From contig CP107210.1 of NCBI GenBank assembly GCA_025757985.1, positions 3,008,274 to 3,072,273 of the forward strand: 64,000 nucleotides of DNA, given 5' to 3'. A model generated the notes under the pieces. It saw nothing but the letters and a program-made list of their open reading frames with translations, had not been told where the DNA came from and made no database searches. Every line of letters starts with the position of its first letter. The first letter of the stretch is position 1. The stretch is from Oscillospiraceae bacterium. Its GTDB lineage: Bacteria > Bacillota > Clostridia > Oscillospirales > Ruminococcaceae. Both the position numbers and the translations under genes were made by a program. Shown here piece by piece: positions 1 through 8,726 of the stretch.

Positions 1-1
1 C

Positions 2-394
2 AAGGCTTACGAGCAAGAATTGTACCATACCCCCAATATAAAGCTTGTTGGTTTTGTTGATGTGCTGGGGGAAGAATTCCAAAAACTTTATGACGAGTGT
101 GCTTATTCACTTATGCCCTCTTGCTCAGAAGGGATGGCTGGATCGGTTGTGGCGTGTATGTCTGCAGGTGTGATTCCTATCTGTAGTCGAGAATGTGGCT
201 TTGAGGAAAACGAGGTTATTACACTTCAAGACTGCAGCAAAGAAACAATCCAAAAAGCAATTCTGGATGCTTCCCAACAAGATATGAATTGGATCGAAAC
301 AAAAAGTGATGAGATGATTGCGCTGTCGAAGACAAAATATTCGCGGAACGCTTTTACGCAGGAGATGGGAAAGGCGCTGCGAGATGTCTTGTGA
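2..394 (+). CDS. glycosyltransferase, GT4-like C-terminal part (5' end outside window)
   Basis: The frame is open from the first bases of the window, so only the C-terminal 130 residues are visible and the true start lies upstream. The visible part is the donor-binding half of a GT-B glycosyltransferase: a beta-alpha unit ending in GFVD, then SCSEGMAGSVVACMSAG, which aligns with the usual EX7E segment of GT4 enzymes. The second Glu of that motif is replaced here (Ala), which is unusual and may mean reduced or altered donor use. It lies 15 bp before the flippase gene, in line with assembly of a surface polysaccharide at the inner membrane face. The sugar specificity cannot be read. Confidence 0.8.
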   Translation, partial: KAYEQELYHTPNIKLVGFVDVLGEEFQKLYDECAYSLMPSCSEGMAGSVVACMSAGVIPICSRECGFEENEVITLQDCSKETIQKAILDASQQDMNWIETKSDEMIALSKTKYSRNAFTQEMGKALRDVL

Positions 395-409
395 CATGAA
401 GGTGAGATA

Positions 410-1717
410 ATGCACATAAAAAAGATAGATAATTATCAGAAAAATGTACTCATGAATTACATCGTCAAAATTTTTGGAATTGTAATTTCTCTGTTGAGTA
501 CACGCGTTACCATCAATTATCTCGGAAATAACCTTTATGGTCTTTGGGTGACGATTGCCTCAATTGTTTCCTGGATGAGCTCCGGAGATTTTGGCATTGG
601 AAATGGACTGAGAAATCAGTACGCACAGGCTTATGCGCAGGGGGATAAGCCCCGGCAGACAGCACTGATTGCGACAGGTATGAATACACTTTCTAAGATT
701 GCCGCTTTGCTGTTGTTCGTGGGCTGTGGTCTGTGTGAGGTGCTGATTGGCTTTGGCGTAATTCAGCCGGAGCTGCGATTCCCAATGGATATTACGGTCG
801 CATTTTTCTGTTTGAATCTTGTTTTGAGCGTAGTACAGACAATTTCTTACGGACAACAAAAAAGTTGGTATGTTTCGCTTGCGGGTACAGGCATGACGGC
901 CTCAGCGTTGGTTGTCGTTCTACTTTTGAAAGTGATGAATGTGCCAGCGGATTTGGTGCTGTTTGCTTTTGTTCATGGTGTGTGCTCGACCGTTCCAAAC
1001 GTCGTTTTAATATTCCTGCTGAAAAAGAAAGGAACGGATATTCTGCACTGCGGTATTCGGCGAAATGCAAAGAGAGAACTTCGCAAGGATATTGTGGGCG
1101 TGGGAATGAATTTCTTTGGAATACAGATTTGTTCAATCGTTCTTTATTCCACGGATAATTTAATTATCAATTATCTGTTTGACGGAGAAGCTGTGACAAA
1201 ATATTCTGTTATTACGAAAGTTTATGATACGGGACAGAATTTGTTTGCAATTATGTTGATTGCCTTGTGGTCTGCGGTGACTTATCAATCGGTGAAAAAC
1301 AATATGGACTGGATCAAGGGTCAAATAAAAAAGCTTCTTATGGTTTGGTGCATATATGTGGTAGGTGTCATTGGTGTGTCGCTTCTGTTCAATCCAATTG
1401 TAAAAATCTGGATCGGCGCCAAGGCATCGTATTATGAACCGGCGCTTGTCGCATTGTTTGCTGTATATGGTATTACAATTTCGTTCTCGGCTATATTTGT
1501 TAATGTGATTAACGGATTGAATCAAATCAAGCTTCAACTAATCGTTTCTATTATAGGCGCAGCGATAAATGTTCCGCTTTCTGTATTTTTTGCATCGAAT
1601 CTGGGGATGGGAATATTTGGTATCAAACTGGCGACGCTGGTTTCGGCTATATTGACGGCAATCGCTATTCCGATTCAAGTGTGGTTCCTGTTGTACAAGA
1701 ATAAGGAAGGAAACTAG
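410..1717 (+). CDS. Wzx-type polysaccharide flippase
   Basis: The 435-residue protein is almost entirely membrane segments (about 12-14 predicted by eye) and has the N-terminal pattern of oligosaccharide flippases of the MATE/MVF superfamily: a short basic start, then a first helix with ISLLSTRVTINYLG and the GLWVTIASIVSW segment. Such proteins move undecaprenyl-linked repeat units across the cytoplasmic membrane for polymerisation. The start at 410 is preceded by GGTGAGAT. It sits between glycosyltransferase and acyltransferase genes of the same strand, as expected in a Wzx/Wzy-type cluster. Base composition is AT-rich like its neighbours and unlike the genes beyond 17 kb. Confidence 0.88.
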   Translation: MHIKKIDNYQKNVLMNYIVKIFGIVISLLSTRVTINYLGNNLYGLWVTIASIVSWMSSGDFGIGNGLRNQYAQAYAQGDKPRQTALIATGMNTLSKIAALLLFVGCGLCEVLIGFGVIQPELRFPMDITVAFFCLNLVLSVVQTISYGQQKSWYVSLAGTGMTASALVVVLLLKVMNVPADLVLFAFVHGVCSTVPNVVLIFLLKKKGTDILHCGIRRNAKRELRKDIVGVGMNFFGIQICSIVLYSTDNLIINYLFDGEAVTKYSVITKVYDTGQNLFAIMLIALWSAVTYQSVKNNMDWIKGQIKKLLMVWCIYVVGVIGVSLLFNPIVKIWIGAKASYYEPALVALFAVYGITISFSAIFVNVINGLNQIKLQLIVSIIGAAINVPLSVFFASNLGMGIFGIKLATLVSAILTAIAIPIQVWFLLYKNKEGN

Positions 1718-1720
1718 AAT

Positions 1721-2686
1721 GTGAGCAGAAGGAAGGATTTGTTTATCCAATTATCAAGAATAATCGCATGTCTTGGTGTGTGTGGCGTTCACATTGGATA
1801 TGGATATGAGGTTAAAGGTATAGGGGGAGTACTATCTGTAGGAAGATATGGTCTTTTTGTTTTCTTTGTGTTGAGCGGATTTCTTGCTTGTATGTGGAAT
1901 GGAGAAGACAGGCGTACCTATATTAAGAAAAAAATCATACGGTTGGCTCCAATATATTACATGTCGCTTGTTTTCTGTTATGTCATTCACAGACTAATCC
2001 TTTGCGAAACTCATGGAAATGAGGCGAATTGGCTTCGCTACATATTGGGGTTGAATGCATGGCTACCGGCGGAGGACATCTTTTGGAAAGGAATGCACGC
2101 AAACTGGTATGTAAGTGTTGTATGGGGGTTTTATATTATTGTTGCTTTTCTTTGGAAAAGAGTTAAAAGAACAAATGATGGATTTCTGTACATAGCATTC
2201 TTGATTTGCAGCGTGTGCTCTATTGTGATAAAGCAGCGGGATGCGATGTGGTCGGTAAATGGCTGGTGCTATTTGCAATTTTTTATTTTGGGAATGATAG
2301 CACATCAGGAGCAAGAGAAAAAGAAATTGATCGTACTGCCGATTATAGCAATTTTATGTGTTGCAATAAAGCCGTCTTATCACACGATGACGATTTTCCT
2401 GTCCGCAATATATTCGCTGGCTTTAGGGTGGCTTTCGGGAAAATTTCAGCTTGATACAACGAATAGGACAGGAAAGATTCTGAGCCACATAGATGGTTTG
2501 ACATACGCTGTTTTTTTGGTGCATCCATTTATTATTGACTTTGCCATAGATGGAATTTTAGCGGTTTGCGTAAATAAGACCGTGGCAATTGTTGTGACAT
2601 GCACAATTATTATTGGTTTAGCGGAAATTGTCCACTGTTGTTTAGAAAAGCCGATTCAAAAATATTTAATGGATAAAGTCGGATGA
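1721..2686 (+). CDS. acyltransferase family 3 membrane protein
   Basis: A 321-residue polytopic membrane protein. Near the N-terminus it has the acyltransferase-3 pattern LSRIIACLGVCGVH, with the family histidine at residue 24, followed by about ten hydrophobic segments. Family members put O-acetyl or other acyl groups on sugars of surface glycans. The start is GTG at 1721, because the ATG overlapping it (1719) is followed at once by a stop. GGAAGG lies about 10 nt upstream, and the gene begins 3 nt after the flippase stop. A diverged partial copy of its first 100 bp occurs about 1 kb downstream (pseudogene at 2795). Confidence 0.85.
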   Translation: MSRRKDLFIQLSRIIACLGVCGVHIGYGYEVKGIGGVLSVGRYGLFVFFVLSGFLACMWNGEDRRTYIKKKIIRLAPIYYMSLVFCYVIHRLILCETHGNEANWLRYILGLNAWLPAEDIFWKGMHANWYVSVVWGFYIIVAFLWKRVKRTNDGFLYIAFLICSVCSIVIKQRDAMWSVNGWCYLQFFILGMIAHQEQEKKKLIVLPIIAILCVAIKPSYHTMTIFLSAIYSLALGWLSGKFQLDTTNRTGKILSHIDGLTYAVFLVHPFIIDFAIDGILAVCVNKTVAIVVTCTIIIGLAEIVHCCLEKPIQKYLMDKVG

Positions 2687-2794
2687 AAAGTGAGTGTCAT
2701 AAAAATGATGGGGCTATGGTATCGGCGACACTCTTGAAAATGCACAGATGACAGTAAAAAGATTAAAATCTTGATGATGGGAAAGGTTGATAGG

Positions 2795-2947
2795 ATGAAA
2801 ATTGCAGATGCAGGTATCGGCTATGTTGGTCTATCCATTGCTATCAAGAATAGTCGCATGTTTTGGTGTGTGCGGTGTCCATGTGGACATGGATATGAGG
2901 TTAAAGGAATAGAGGAAAGGGCAGTATCTGCAGGCCAGAGGCCATGA
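2795..2947 (+). pseudogene. chimeric remnant: nucleotide-sugar dehydrogenase start joined to an acyltransferase fragment
   Basis: A 50-codon open frame. Its first 18 residues, MKIADAGIGYVGLSIAIK, are the N-terminus of a UDP-sugar dehydrogenase (Ugd-type Rossmann GxGxxG). From about 2840 the DNA instead matches the 5' part of the acyltransferase gene at about 1755-1850, in a different frame and with one base missing, and then the frame stops. The whole piece is therefore a recombination scar and not a functional gene. It lies in a 567-bp gap (2687-3253) with no other gene. Confidence 0.75.
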
Positions 2948-2987
2948 GATTGCTCTGATCCCCCAAAACTCTAAATGGATTCGCTGG

Positions 2988-3016
2988 TTGAAATTGTGTC
3001 GAATGTGTGATAAAAT
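2988..3016 (+). promoter_or_regulatory. sigma-A-type promoter for the sugar-transferase operon
   Basis: TTGAAA (2988-2993), 17 nt, then TAAAAT (3011-3016). It would start an mRNA with a leader of about 230 nt before the gene at 3254. No other feature was recognised between 3020 and 3253. Confidence 0.6.
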
Positions 3017-3253
3017 ATACTTAACTTTACTATTATTTTGTCGAAAAGCACCTGCTTGGCAATGTGGCACATGTGCGGTTTGAGTGTATCGGATTTGCTG
3101 TTGTGCGCTAATTGATGCACATTTTCTGATTTTTTTGCTAATGCAATATGTGCTAATTTTGCAACCAAGGAATGCGGAAGTACAAACCACAGATAGAAAT
3201 TTCTGCGTGCAGAAGATAAAATGTGAGAGGAGCTACTCGTTTAAGGGGATAAC

Positions 3254-4606
3254 ATGGAGAACACGATGAAAAACCGCACAATGCTGCGGGCAGTAAAAAT
3301 GCTGAATATTGTCAATGCGACCGCAGTTTTTGCGGTTGCATGGTATGTGTTCTATGCAGATTTTATAATGGCTCCATTCTACAGGAGAGGAAATTTTGTT
3401 GTCATTGCGATTTTTATGGTGCTGTATAGCTTGTACGGTCGGGTGTATGATGCATTTAAAGTATCATTGTATCGCATATCGGAAATGGTGTACTCCCAGG
3501 CATTGGCAGCTTTCTTTTCGGATGCAGTCATGTATGTTATCATCTGGCTCTTGAATCAAGACAGGCCTAAAATTTGGCCGTTGGTACTGTGCTTTACTGT
3601 GCAGTGTCTTGTGGCAACTATGTGGTCATACACGACACACCAGTGGTATTATCGTGTTTTTCCACCGCGTAGAACTGCAATTATTTATGATTTCCGTCCG
3701 GGAATGGAACAGTTGATTGAAGAGTATGGCTTGCAGAAAAAGTTCAAAGTCGAGAAAATTATTGCAGTAAGTGACTTTTTGAAACAAGATATGACAGAAT
3801 TGAATGGGATACAAACGGTATTCCTGTGTGGTATCCATAGCCATGAGCGTAATCTGATCTTGAAACGGTGTGTGGCAAAGGACATACAGGTCTATATGTT
3901 GCCACGCATTGGTGATGTACTCATCAGCAGCGCAAAGCAACTGCATTTGTTCCATCTGCCAATTTTACAGGTCACGCGGTACGACCCGAATCCAGAATAT
4001 GTCTGTATTAAGCGTATTTTTGATGTTATTGTTTCTGGTCTTGCATTGCTGGTTCTTTCACCAGTGATGATTGCAGTGTCGATTGCGATTAAAGTGTATG
4101 ATGGTGGGCCGGTGTTTTATAAGCAATGCCGATTGACCAAAGATGGAAAAACTTTCATGGTACACAAGTTTCGCAGTATGAGTGTTGATGCGGAGAAAGA
4201 CGGTGTGGCTCGCCTTTCTACGGGTGACAAAGACACCCGTGTGACACCGGTAGGTCGCTTTATCCGCAAGGTGCGCCTTGATGAGCTGCCGCAACTGTTG
4301 GATATTCTGAAAGGCGACATGTCTATCGTTGGTCCGCGTCCGGAACGCCCGGAGATTGCAGCTCAGTATGAAAAAGAATTGCCCGAGTTTGCTTTGCGCC
4401 TACAAGCCAAAGCAGGGCTGACAGGCTATGCGCAAGTTTATGGGAAATACAATACAACTCCCTATGACAAACTACAGATGGATTTGATGTATATTGCACA
4501 CCCAAGTGTTGTGGAGGATTTGCGCATTATTTTTGCTACTATTAAAATACTGTTTATCCCGGAGAGTACCGAAGGGGTCGAAGAAGGGAAGACAACAGCA
4601 GAATAA
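3254..4606 (+). CDS. polyprenyl-phosphate sugar phosphotransferase (initiating transferase)
   Basis: A 450-residue enzyme of the WbaP/exopolysaccharide sugar-transferase family. The N-terminal 120 residues hold about four membrane helices, followed by a soluble linker domain. A fifth hydrophobic segment (about residues 255-280, starting RIFDVIVSGLALLVLSPVM) leads into the catalytic domain, with KFRSM, the RLDELPQL segment and GPRPERPEI. The reaction transfers sugar-1-phosphate from a UDP-sugar to undecaprenyl phosphate and so starts the repeat unit. It is the first gene after a good promoter (2988), which fits its initiating role. The hexose transferred cannot be told from sequence. Confidence 0.92.
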   Translation: MENTMKNRTMLRAVKMLNIVNATAVFAVAWYVFYADFIMAPFYRRGNFVVIAIFMVLYSLYGRVYDAFKVSLYRISEMVYSQALAAFFSDAVMYVIIWLLNQDRPKIWPLVLCFTVQCLVATMWSYTTHQWYYRVFPPRRTAIIYDFRPGMEQLIEEYGLQKKFKVEKIIAVSDFLKQDMTELNGIQTVFLCGIHSHERNLILKRCVAKDIQVYMLPRIGDVLISSAKQLHLFHLPILQVTRYDPNPEYVCIKRIFDVIVSGLALLVLSPVMIAVSIAIKVYDGGPVFYKQCRLTKDGKTFMVHKFRSMSVDAEKDGVARLSTGDKDTRVTPVGRFIRKVRLDELPQLLDILKGDMSIVGPRPERPEIAAQYEKELPEFALRLQAKAGLTGYAQVYGKYNTTPYDKLQMDLMYIAHPSVVEDLRIIFATIKILFIPESTEGVEEGKTTAE

Positions 4607-4618
4607 AGAGGCAAGTCC

Positions 4619-5365
4619 ATGGAGAAGATCAAGGTTTCTATTATTACGGTGGCGTTTAATGCGGAAAAAACAATTTCGCGCACAATAGAGTCTGTGCTGA
4701 ATCAAACATATCCGGATATAGAATATCTGATATTGGATGGTGCTTCTGTTGATAAAACGGTTGATGTGGCGCAGCGCTACATGAAGGCGTTTTGCGAAAA
4801 AGGGTATACCTATCGAATTGTGTCTGAGCCGGATCAGGGCATGTATGATGCACTGAACAAAGGAGCAAAAATAGCACAGGGAAAATTAGTTGGGCAGATT
4901 AACGCAGATGATTGGTACGAATTGGATGCAGTTGAAACCATGGTTCGGTTATATGAGAGAGAAAAATATGATGCGGCATGGGGGAGTATCCGTATTAAGA
5001 AAAAGAATGGCGACCTGATAAAGCATGCTAAAATTGGGAAATTGTGGACTACGACTGGCTGGTGCCACCCAGGTATGTTTAGCTGCAGAGAAACACTACT
5101 GGCGTTTCCATACCCATTGGAAAGTATGTACGATGATTTTGATTATATCACTGCGGTACATCAGTCAGGGAAAAAAATTGTAACAACGGATCATATCATT
5201 AGTAACTTTAGCTTCGGTACGGGTGGTATGAGCACACAAAAGAGCCTTAGTGAAGCTATGCGAAGGGTAGGTATTACATACAATATTTATCGCAAATACG
5301 GTATGAGTCGTATGTACTGGTTCCTGAGGGTCGCTACGGAGCTGGCAAAATACTTGGTTGCTTAA
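4619..5365 (+). CDS. glycosyltransferase family 2
   Basis: A 248-residue GT-A enzyme. The N-terminal strand VSIITVAFNAEKTI and SVLNQTYPDIEYLILDG are diagnostic of GT2. The metal- and nucleotide-binding DxD-like motif appears as INADDW at about residues 97-102. The C-terminal half has WCHPGMF and a short basic tail, without membrane helices. It probably adds the second sugar of the repeat unit at the cytoplasmic face. It starts 12 nt after the initiating transferase, so it should be co-transcribed. Confidence 0.92.
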   Translation: MEKIKVSIITVAFNAEKTISRTIESVLNQTYPDIEYLILDGASVDKTVDVAQRYMKAFCEKGYTYRIVSEPDQGMYDALNKGAKIAQGKLVGQINADDWYELDAVETMVRLYEREKYDAAWGSIRIKKKNGDLIKHAKIGKLWTTTGWCHPGMFSCRETLLAFPYPLESMYDDFDYITAVHQSGKKIVTTDHIISNFSFGTGGMSTQKSLSEAMRRVGITYNIYRKYGMSRMYWFLRVATELAKYLVA

Positions 5366-5387
5366 GAAATAGAAAAGAGTAAGATTT

Positions 5388-6248
5388 ATGGTTGATTTGA
5401 AAGAGTTTCACGAAGTACTGCTGGATATTCTGCTGGAGTTTGATCGAGTCTGCAGAGATAATGATATTCAATATTCGTTGGCATATGGTACGATGCTCGG
5501 GGCTATTCGTCATAAAGGCTTTATCCCATGGGACGATGATGTGGATGTCGTAATGGATCGTAAGAATTATAATCGGTTCTGCGAAGTCTGCCCGAAATCG
5601 CTTCGTGATGGATATTTTTTTCAAAGCAAAGATACTGAACCGTTGTACCCATATAATATCAGTCGTCTGAGAAAAAATAATACGGCAATGATATATCCGG
5701 AATGGAAAGACTCTGGCATTCATCAGGGAATTTATATTGACATTTATCCAGTGGATCGAATCCCTGACAACAAAGTGGCGCATGCAATTCAGAAATTTTT
5801 TGTTATTCTGCTTACACCAGTGCGAATTACCAGAAACCCTGTTATTTATATGAATGGTTGCTCTAAGCGTTTCGGGAAGGCACTGTACATAGCTAAAAAT
5901 ATGCTCTACTATGTGGTGAGACTTTTCCCTCGAAACATCTGTGATAAGTTGGAAATGCACTATATTACGAAATATGACGATAAGCCATGCAAATACTCTG
6001 GTATTATTTGTGAAGGTGGTGTTTTACTACGCCCGGATTATGGGGTACAAACTTTTGATACAGAAAGCCTACAACATTACAAGGAGGTTGACTTCGAGGG
6101 GCACAAACTAATGTGTATCGCAGATCCGGAAGATATGTTACAACGCTGGTATGGTGATTACATGAAGCTGCCACCCAAAGAGAAACAGGTAATGTTCCAC
6201 CAGCCGGAAGCATTTGACACCCAAAAGAGTTATAAGGAATACGTATAA
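5388..6248 (+). CDS. LicD-family phosphotransferase
   Basis: A 286-residue protein with the LicD core: YSLAYGTMLGAIRHKGFIPW followed by DDDVD in the first 50 residues, an aspartate cluster that binds metal. LicD enzymes are known to transfer phosphocholine or related phospho-alcohols from CDP-linked donors to surface glycans; some family members are nucleotidyltransferases. The stop codon at 6246-6248 is immediately followed by the ATG of the next gene. The CTP-dependent fusion gene at 12051-13355 is a possible donor supplier (inference). Confidence 0.9.
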   Translation: MVDLKEFHEVLLDILLEFDRVCRDNDIQYSLAYGTMLGAIRHKGFIPWDDDVDVVMDRKNYNRFCEVCPKSLRDGYFFQSKDTEPLYPYNISRLRKNNTAMIYPEWKDSGIHQGIYIDIYPVDRIPDNKVAHAIQKFFVILLTPVRITRNPVIYMNGCSKRFGKALYIAKNMLYYVVRLFPRNICDKLEMHYITKYDDKPCKYSGIICEGGVLLRPDYGVQTFDTESLQHYKEVDFEGHKLMCIADPEDMLQRWYGDYMKLPPKEKQVMFHQPEAFDTQKSYKEYV

Positions 6249-6839
6249 ATGGGGAAAAAAAAGTTACTATACATAAATAATTTTGAGGCACCGTATCGAG
6301 TGCCCTTTTTTAACCTTCTGGGGGAAAAGTTTGATTTAACATTGGTGCTGACACAGCGTCCTGAAGATAGAAAGGATCGCAATGCGAAGTGGTTTGCGCA
6401 CACAGAGCGAAACTATAAAGTGGTTTACCTGAATACCACAAAAATTGCAGGTGTGAGAATTGCTTTTGATATCAGAAAAATGCTGATGGACTACGAGCTG
6501 ATCTTTATGGATATGTATGGTAATCCGACAAATATGTATGCGATCTTCTGCATGAATCGAATGAAGAAGAAGTTTCTACTTTCGGTGGATGGGATGCTTC
6601 CCAGAAAGCATGAGAACCCTCTGGTATATATGGTGAAAAAGTATTGCTTGAAGAGCCCAGAGCTCGTGATGTCACCAGGAGAGAGTGTGGATTCATGTCT
6701 AATGCACTATGGGGTCCCAAAGGAAAAAATAGTACGATATCACTTTACTTCCCTGTTGAAAGATGATGTTCTGGAACGGTTGCCTAATGATGAAGAAAAG
6801 CGGCAATTACGTATACAGATTGGCTTGAAAGCAGAGTAG
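6249..6839 (+). CDS. glycosyltransferase GT4, N-terminal half (frame-split)
   Basis: 196 residues making the acceptor-side Rossmann domain of a GT-B enzyme (YINNFEAPYRVPFFNLLGEK at the start; MSPGESV and YHFTSLL near the end). It stops at TAG 6837 exactly where the interdomain linker of a normal GT4 enzyme of about 380 residues should run on. The missing half is encoded in the +1 frame from about 6856. A run of eight A at 6254-6261, just after the start, could also slip. Either the gene is broken, or the halves work as two chains. A sequencing error is also possible. Confidence 0.75.
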   Translation: MGKKKLLYINNFEAPYRVPFFNLLGEKFDLTLVLTQRPEDRKDRNAKWFAHTERNYKVVYLNTTKIAGVRIAFDIRKMLMDYELIFMDMYGNPTNMYAIFCMNRMKKKFLLSVDGMLPRKHENPLVYMVKKYCLKSPELVMSPGESVDSCLMHYGVPKEKIVRYHFTSLLKDDVLERLPNDEEKRQLRIQIGLKAE

Positions 6840-6855
6840 TGCGGAGGTTCCTGCG

Positions 6856-7395
6856 ATGACAAAAGTTGTGGTGTCAGTCGGACAGTTCATCCACAGAAAA
6901 GGGTTCGATGTTCTGTTGAAAGCGTGGGCAAAATGTTCGCCGGAAAATGTCCTTTACATTATCGGTGCTGAGCCAACGGAAGAGTATTTGGCGCTAAAAA
7001 ATCAACTTGAACTGACAAATGTCTTTTTTGTTGGATTTAAGGCCAAAGAAGAATTGAAGCAGTATTACCGAGCGGCAGATTTGTTTGTACTTCCCACGCG
7101 AGAGGATATCTGGGGATTGGTTGTAAATGAGGCGATGGCTAATGGCCTTCCGGTTATCACTACAAATCGATGCGTGTCAGGAATCGAACTGGTGAAAAAT
7201 GGCGTGAACGGCTATATAGTTCAAGTAGACGATGTGGAAGAAATGGCAAATAGGATACGAACGGTACTTGAAGACAATGTGCTGCGGCATTCGATGGCTG
7301 AAAACAGCTTGGCAACAATTCGTGACTGGACTGTAGAAAGAATGGCAGAGGAGCATTGCACATTGATGCAGAGGTTTCTAATGGAGAGCGAATGA
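6856..7395 (+). CDS. glycosyltransferase GT4, C-terminal half (frame-split)
   Basis: 179 residues beginning MTKVVVSVGQFIHRKGFDVL, the typical start of the donor-binding domain of GT4 enzymes, with the full EX7E motif (REDIWGLVVNEAMANG). A GGAGG 8 nt before ATG 6856 could allow separate translation. The frame is open upstream to overlap the preceding half, so a single-base change would restore one protein of about 380 residues. It overlaps the polymerase start by ATGA at 7392. Confidence 0.78.
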   Translation: MTKVVVSVGQFIHRKGFDVLLKAWAKCSPENVLYIIGAEPTEEYLALKNQLELTNVFFVGFKAKEELKQYYRAADLFVLPTREDIWGLVVNEAMANGLPVITTNRCVSGIELVKNGVNGYIVQVDDVEEMANRIRTVLEDNVLRHSMAENSLATIRDWTVERMAEEHCTLMQRFLMESE

Positions 7396-8726
7396 AGAAT
7401 AATACAATGCAGTACCGCAATCTACTAGCGTGTCTAGGTATTGTGCTGGCGATTGACGGGATTGGCTGTATGGCTGTTGTGAAAGGCCTACTGGACTATA
7501 ATATACGCGAACTGTCAATTGGTGTGGTTATTGGTGCGGTGCTATTGATGGCAACTGGACAGTGTTGCACGCAAATCCAGAAAACCACATGGCAAATTAG
7601 ACTAATTGGTCTGTATAGTTTGGCAACACTTGTATTGGCGTTCTTTTCGGGTATAGGATTGATGGAGTCTGGAAGTGGCTTCGTGTATCAGGGTGCCTAT
7701 TTTGTGGAGATAATACTTCTTTGGAATATGCGTAGAGATGGCAACCTTGAAAACTATGTTAAAATTGGCTTTTGGGTTAGTGGCGTTTTTTGCATTATAG
7801 AACTTGCACTACTGATGGTACGGGGGTGCGTTCCTTATTTCAACAATTTTTACTCGTTGCACAAAAATGTGAATATGGTGGATATGGGAACAAGAATTTT
7901 CCCACCACTTTTTAACACTTTTTACGATTCGAGTTTTGTAAACCCCTTTGACAAGATGGCAAAAAGCTGGTTGTTTACGGACATTCTGTTTGACCGTGAG
8001 GCAACAGGAACACTTGCTTACGCTACGTTTGTTTTTGCGGTTGCCTATCGTGCAAATAAGAAGCCAACCAGAATATGTAAGTATATTGTGCTGTTATCAT
8101 CTGTTGCTGCGATTGCAGTTTCTTCACGCAGAAGTATCTATATGGCGGTTATTCTTACGCTCATTCTGCATGGAAAAAACATGCATGTTATGGCGTGGGT
8201 GCGTAGCCATAAGCGGCTTACTGCTATTTTGGTGAGTGGGGGAGTGGTGTTGCTCACATGGGCTTCCATTTCAGTGCCAATCATTCGTGATTTAATAATG
8301 GTGGTTGTCACAAAATTTTGGAACGGCCTAATAACAATGCTTGGACTTTCTAAGGCGGATGCATCAGCATCTATGCGATTTGAATCCGCTAGCTTGGCAT
8401 GGAATAGTTATAAGGAATCAACGATGCTGCAATTCTTGTTTGGTAGAGGATATATGCATTCTTGGGTGGATATGCCGTTCTTTCAAGCATTTATTGACCT
8501 AGGCGTTTTTGGCGGAATTGTGTTCTCGATTATTATGTTTGTTGTGCCGTTGAAATATCTGTGGAAAAAAACGAATTCGGCTGCTGTAATGGCGGCACAA
8601 TATTTTACAGTGCTATCCATGATAGAAGGACTTTTCAACAGTTTCCCCTATGGAAAGTTTTTCTCGATCGTATTACTACTAATGGCGAGCGATTGGGAAA
8701 ATAAGAAGATGGAGGTGGCATTGTGA
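7392..8726 (+). CDS. Wzy-like O-antigen/capsule polymerase or ligase
   Basis: A 444-residue membrane protein with about 10-12 hydrophobic segments and a larger loop in the middle (about residues 150-195), the architecture of Wzy/O-antigen ligase proteins. SSRRSIYMAVILTLILHG resembles the conserved R-containing helix of that superfamily. ATG 7392 overlaps the previous stop (ATGA) with GGAGAG just upstream; a TTG 36 nt earlier is less likely. It would polymerise flipped repeat units outside the membrane. Such polymerases diverge strongly, so the call rests on topology and context. Confidence 0.75.
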   Translation: MKNNTMQYRNLLACLGIVLAIDGIGCMAVVKGLLDYNIRELSIGVVIGAVLLMATGQCCTQIQKTTWQIRLIGLYSLATLVLAFFSGIGLMESGSGFVYQGAYFVEIILLWNMRRDGNLENYVKIGFWVSGVFCIIELALLMVRGCVPYFNNFYSLHKNVNMVDMGTRIFPPLFNTFYDSSFVNPFDKMAKSWLFTDILFDREATGTLAYATFVFAVAYRANKKPTRICKYIVLLSSVAAIAVSSRRSIYMAVILTLILHGKNMHVMAWVRSHKRLTAILVSGGVVLLTWASISVPIIRDLIMVVVTKFWNGLITMLGLSKADASASMRFESASLAWNSYKESTMLQFLFGRGYMHSWVDMPFFQAFIDLGVFGGIVFSIIMFVVPLKYLWKKTNSAAVMAAQYFTVLSMIEGLFNSFPYGKFFSIVLLLMASDWENKKMEVAL

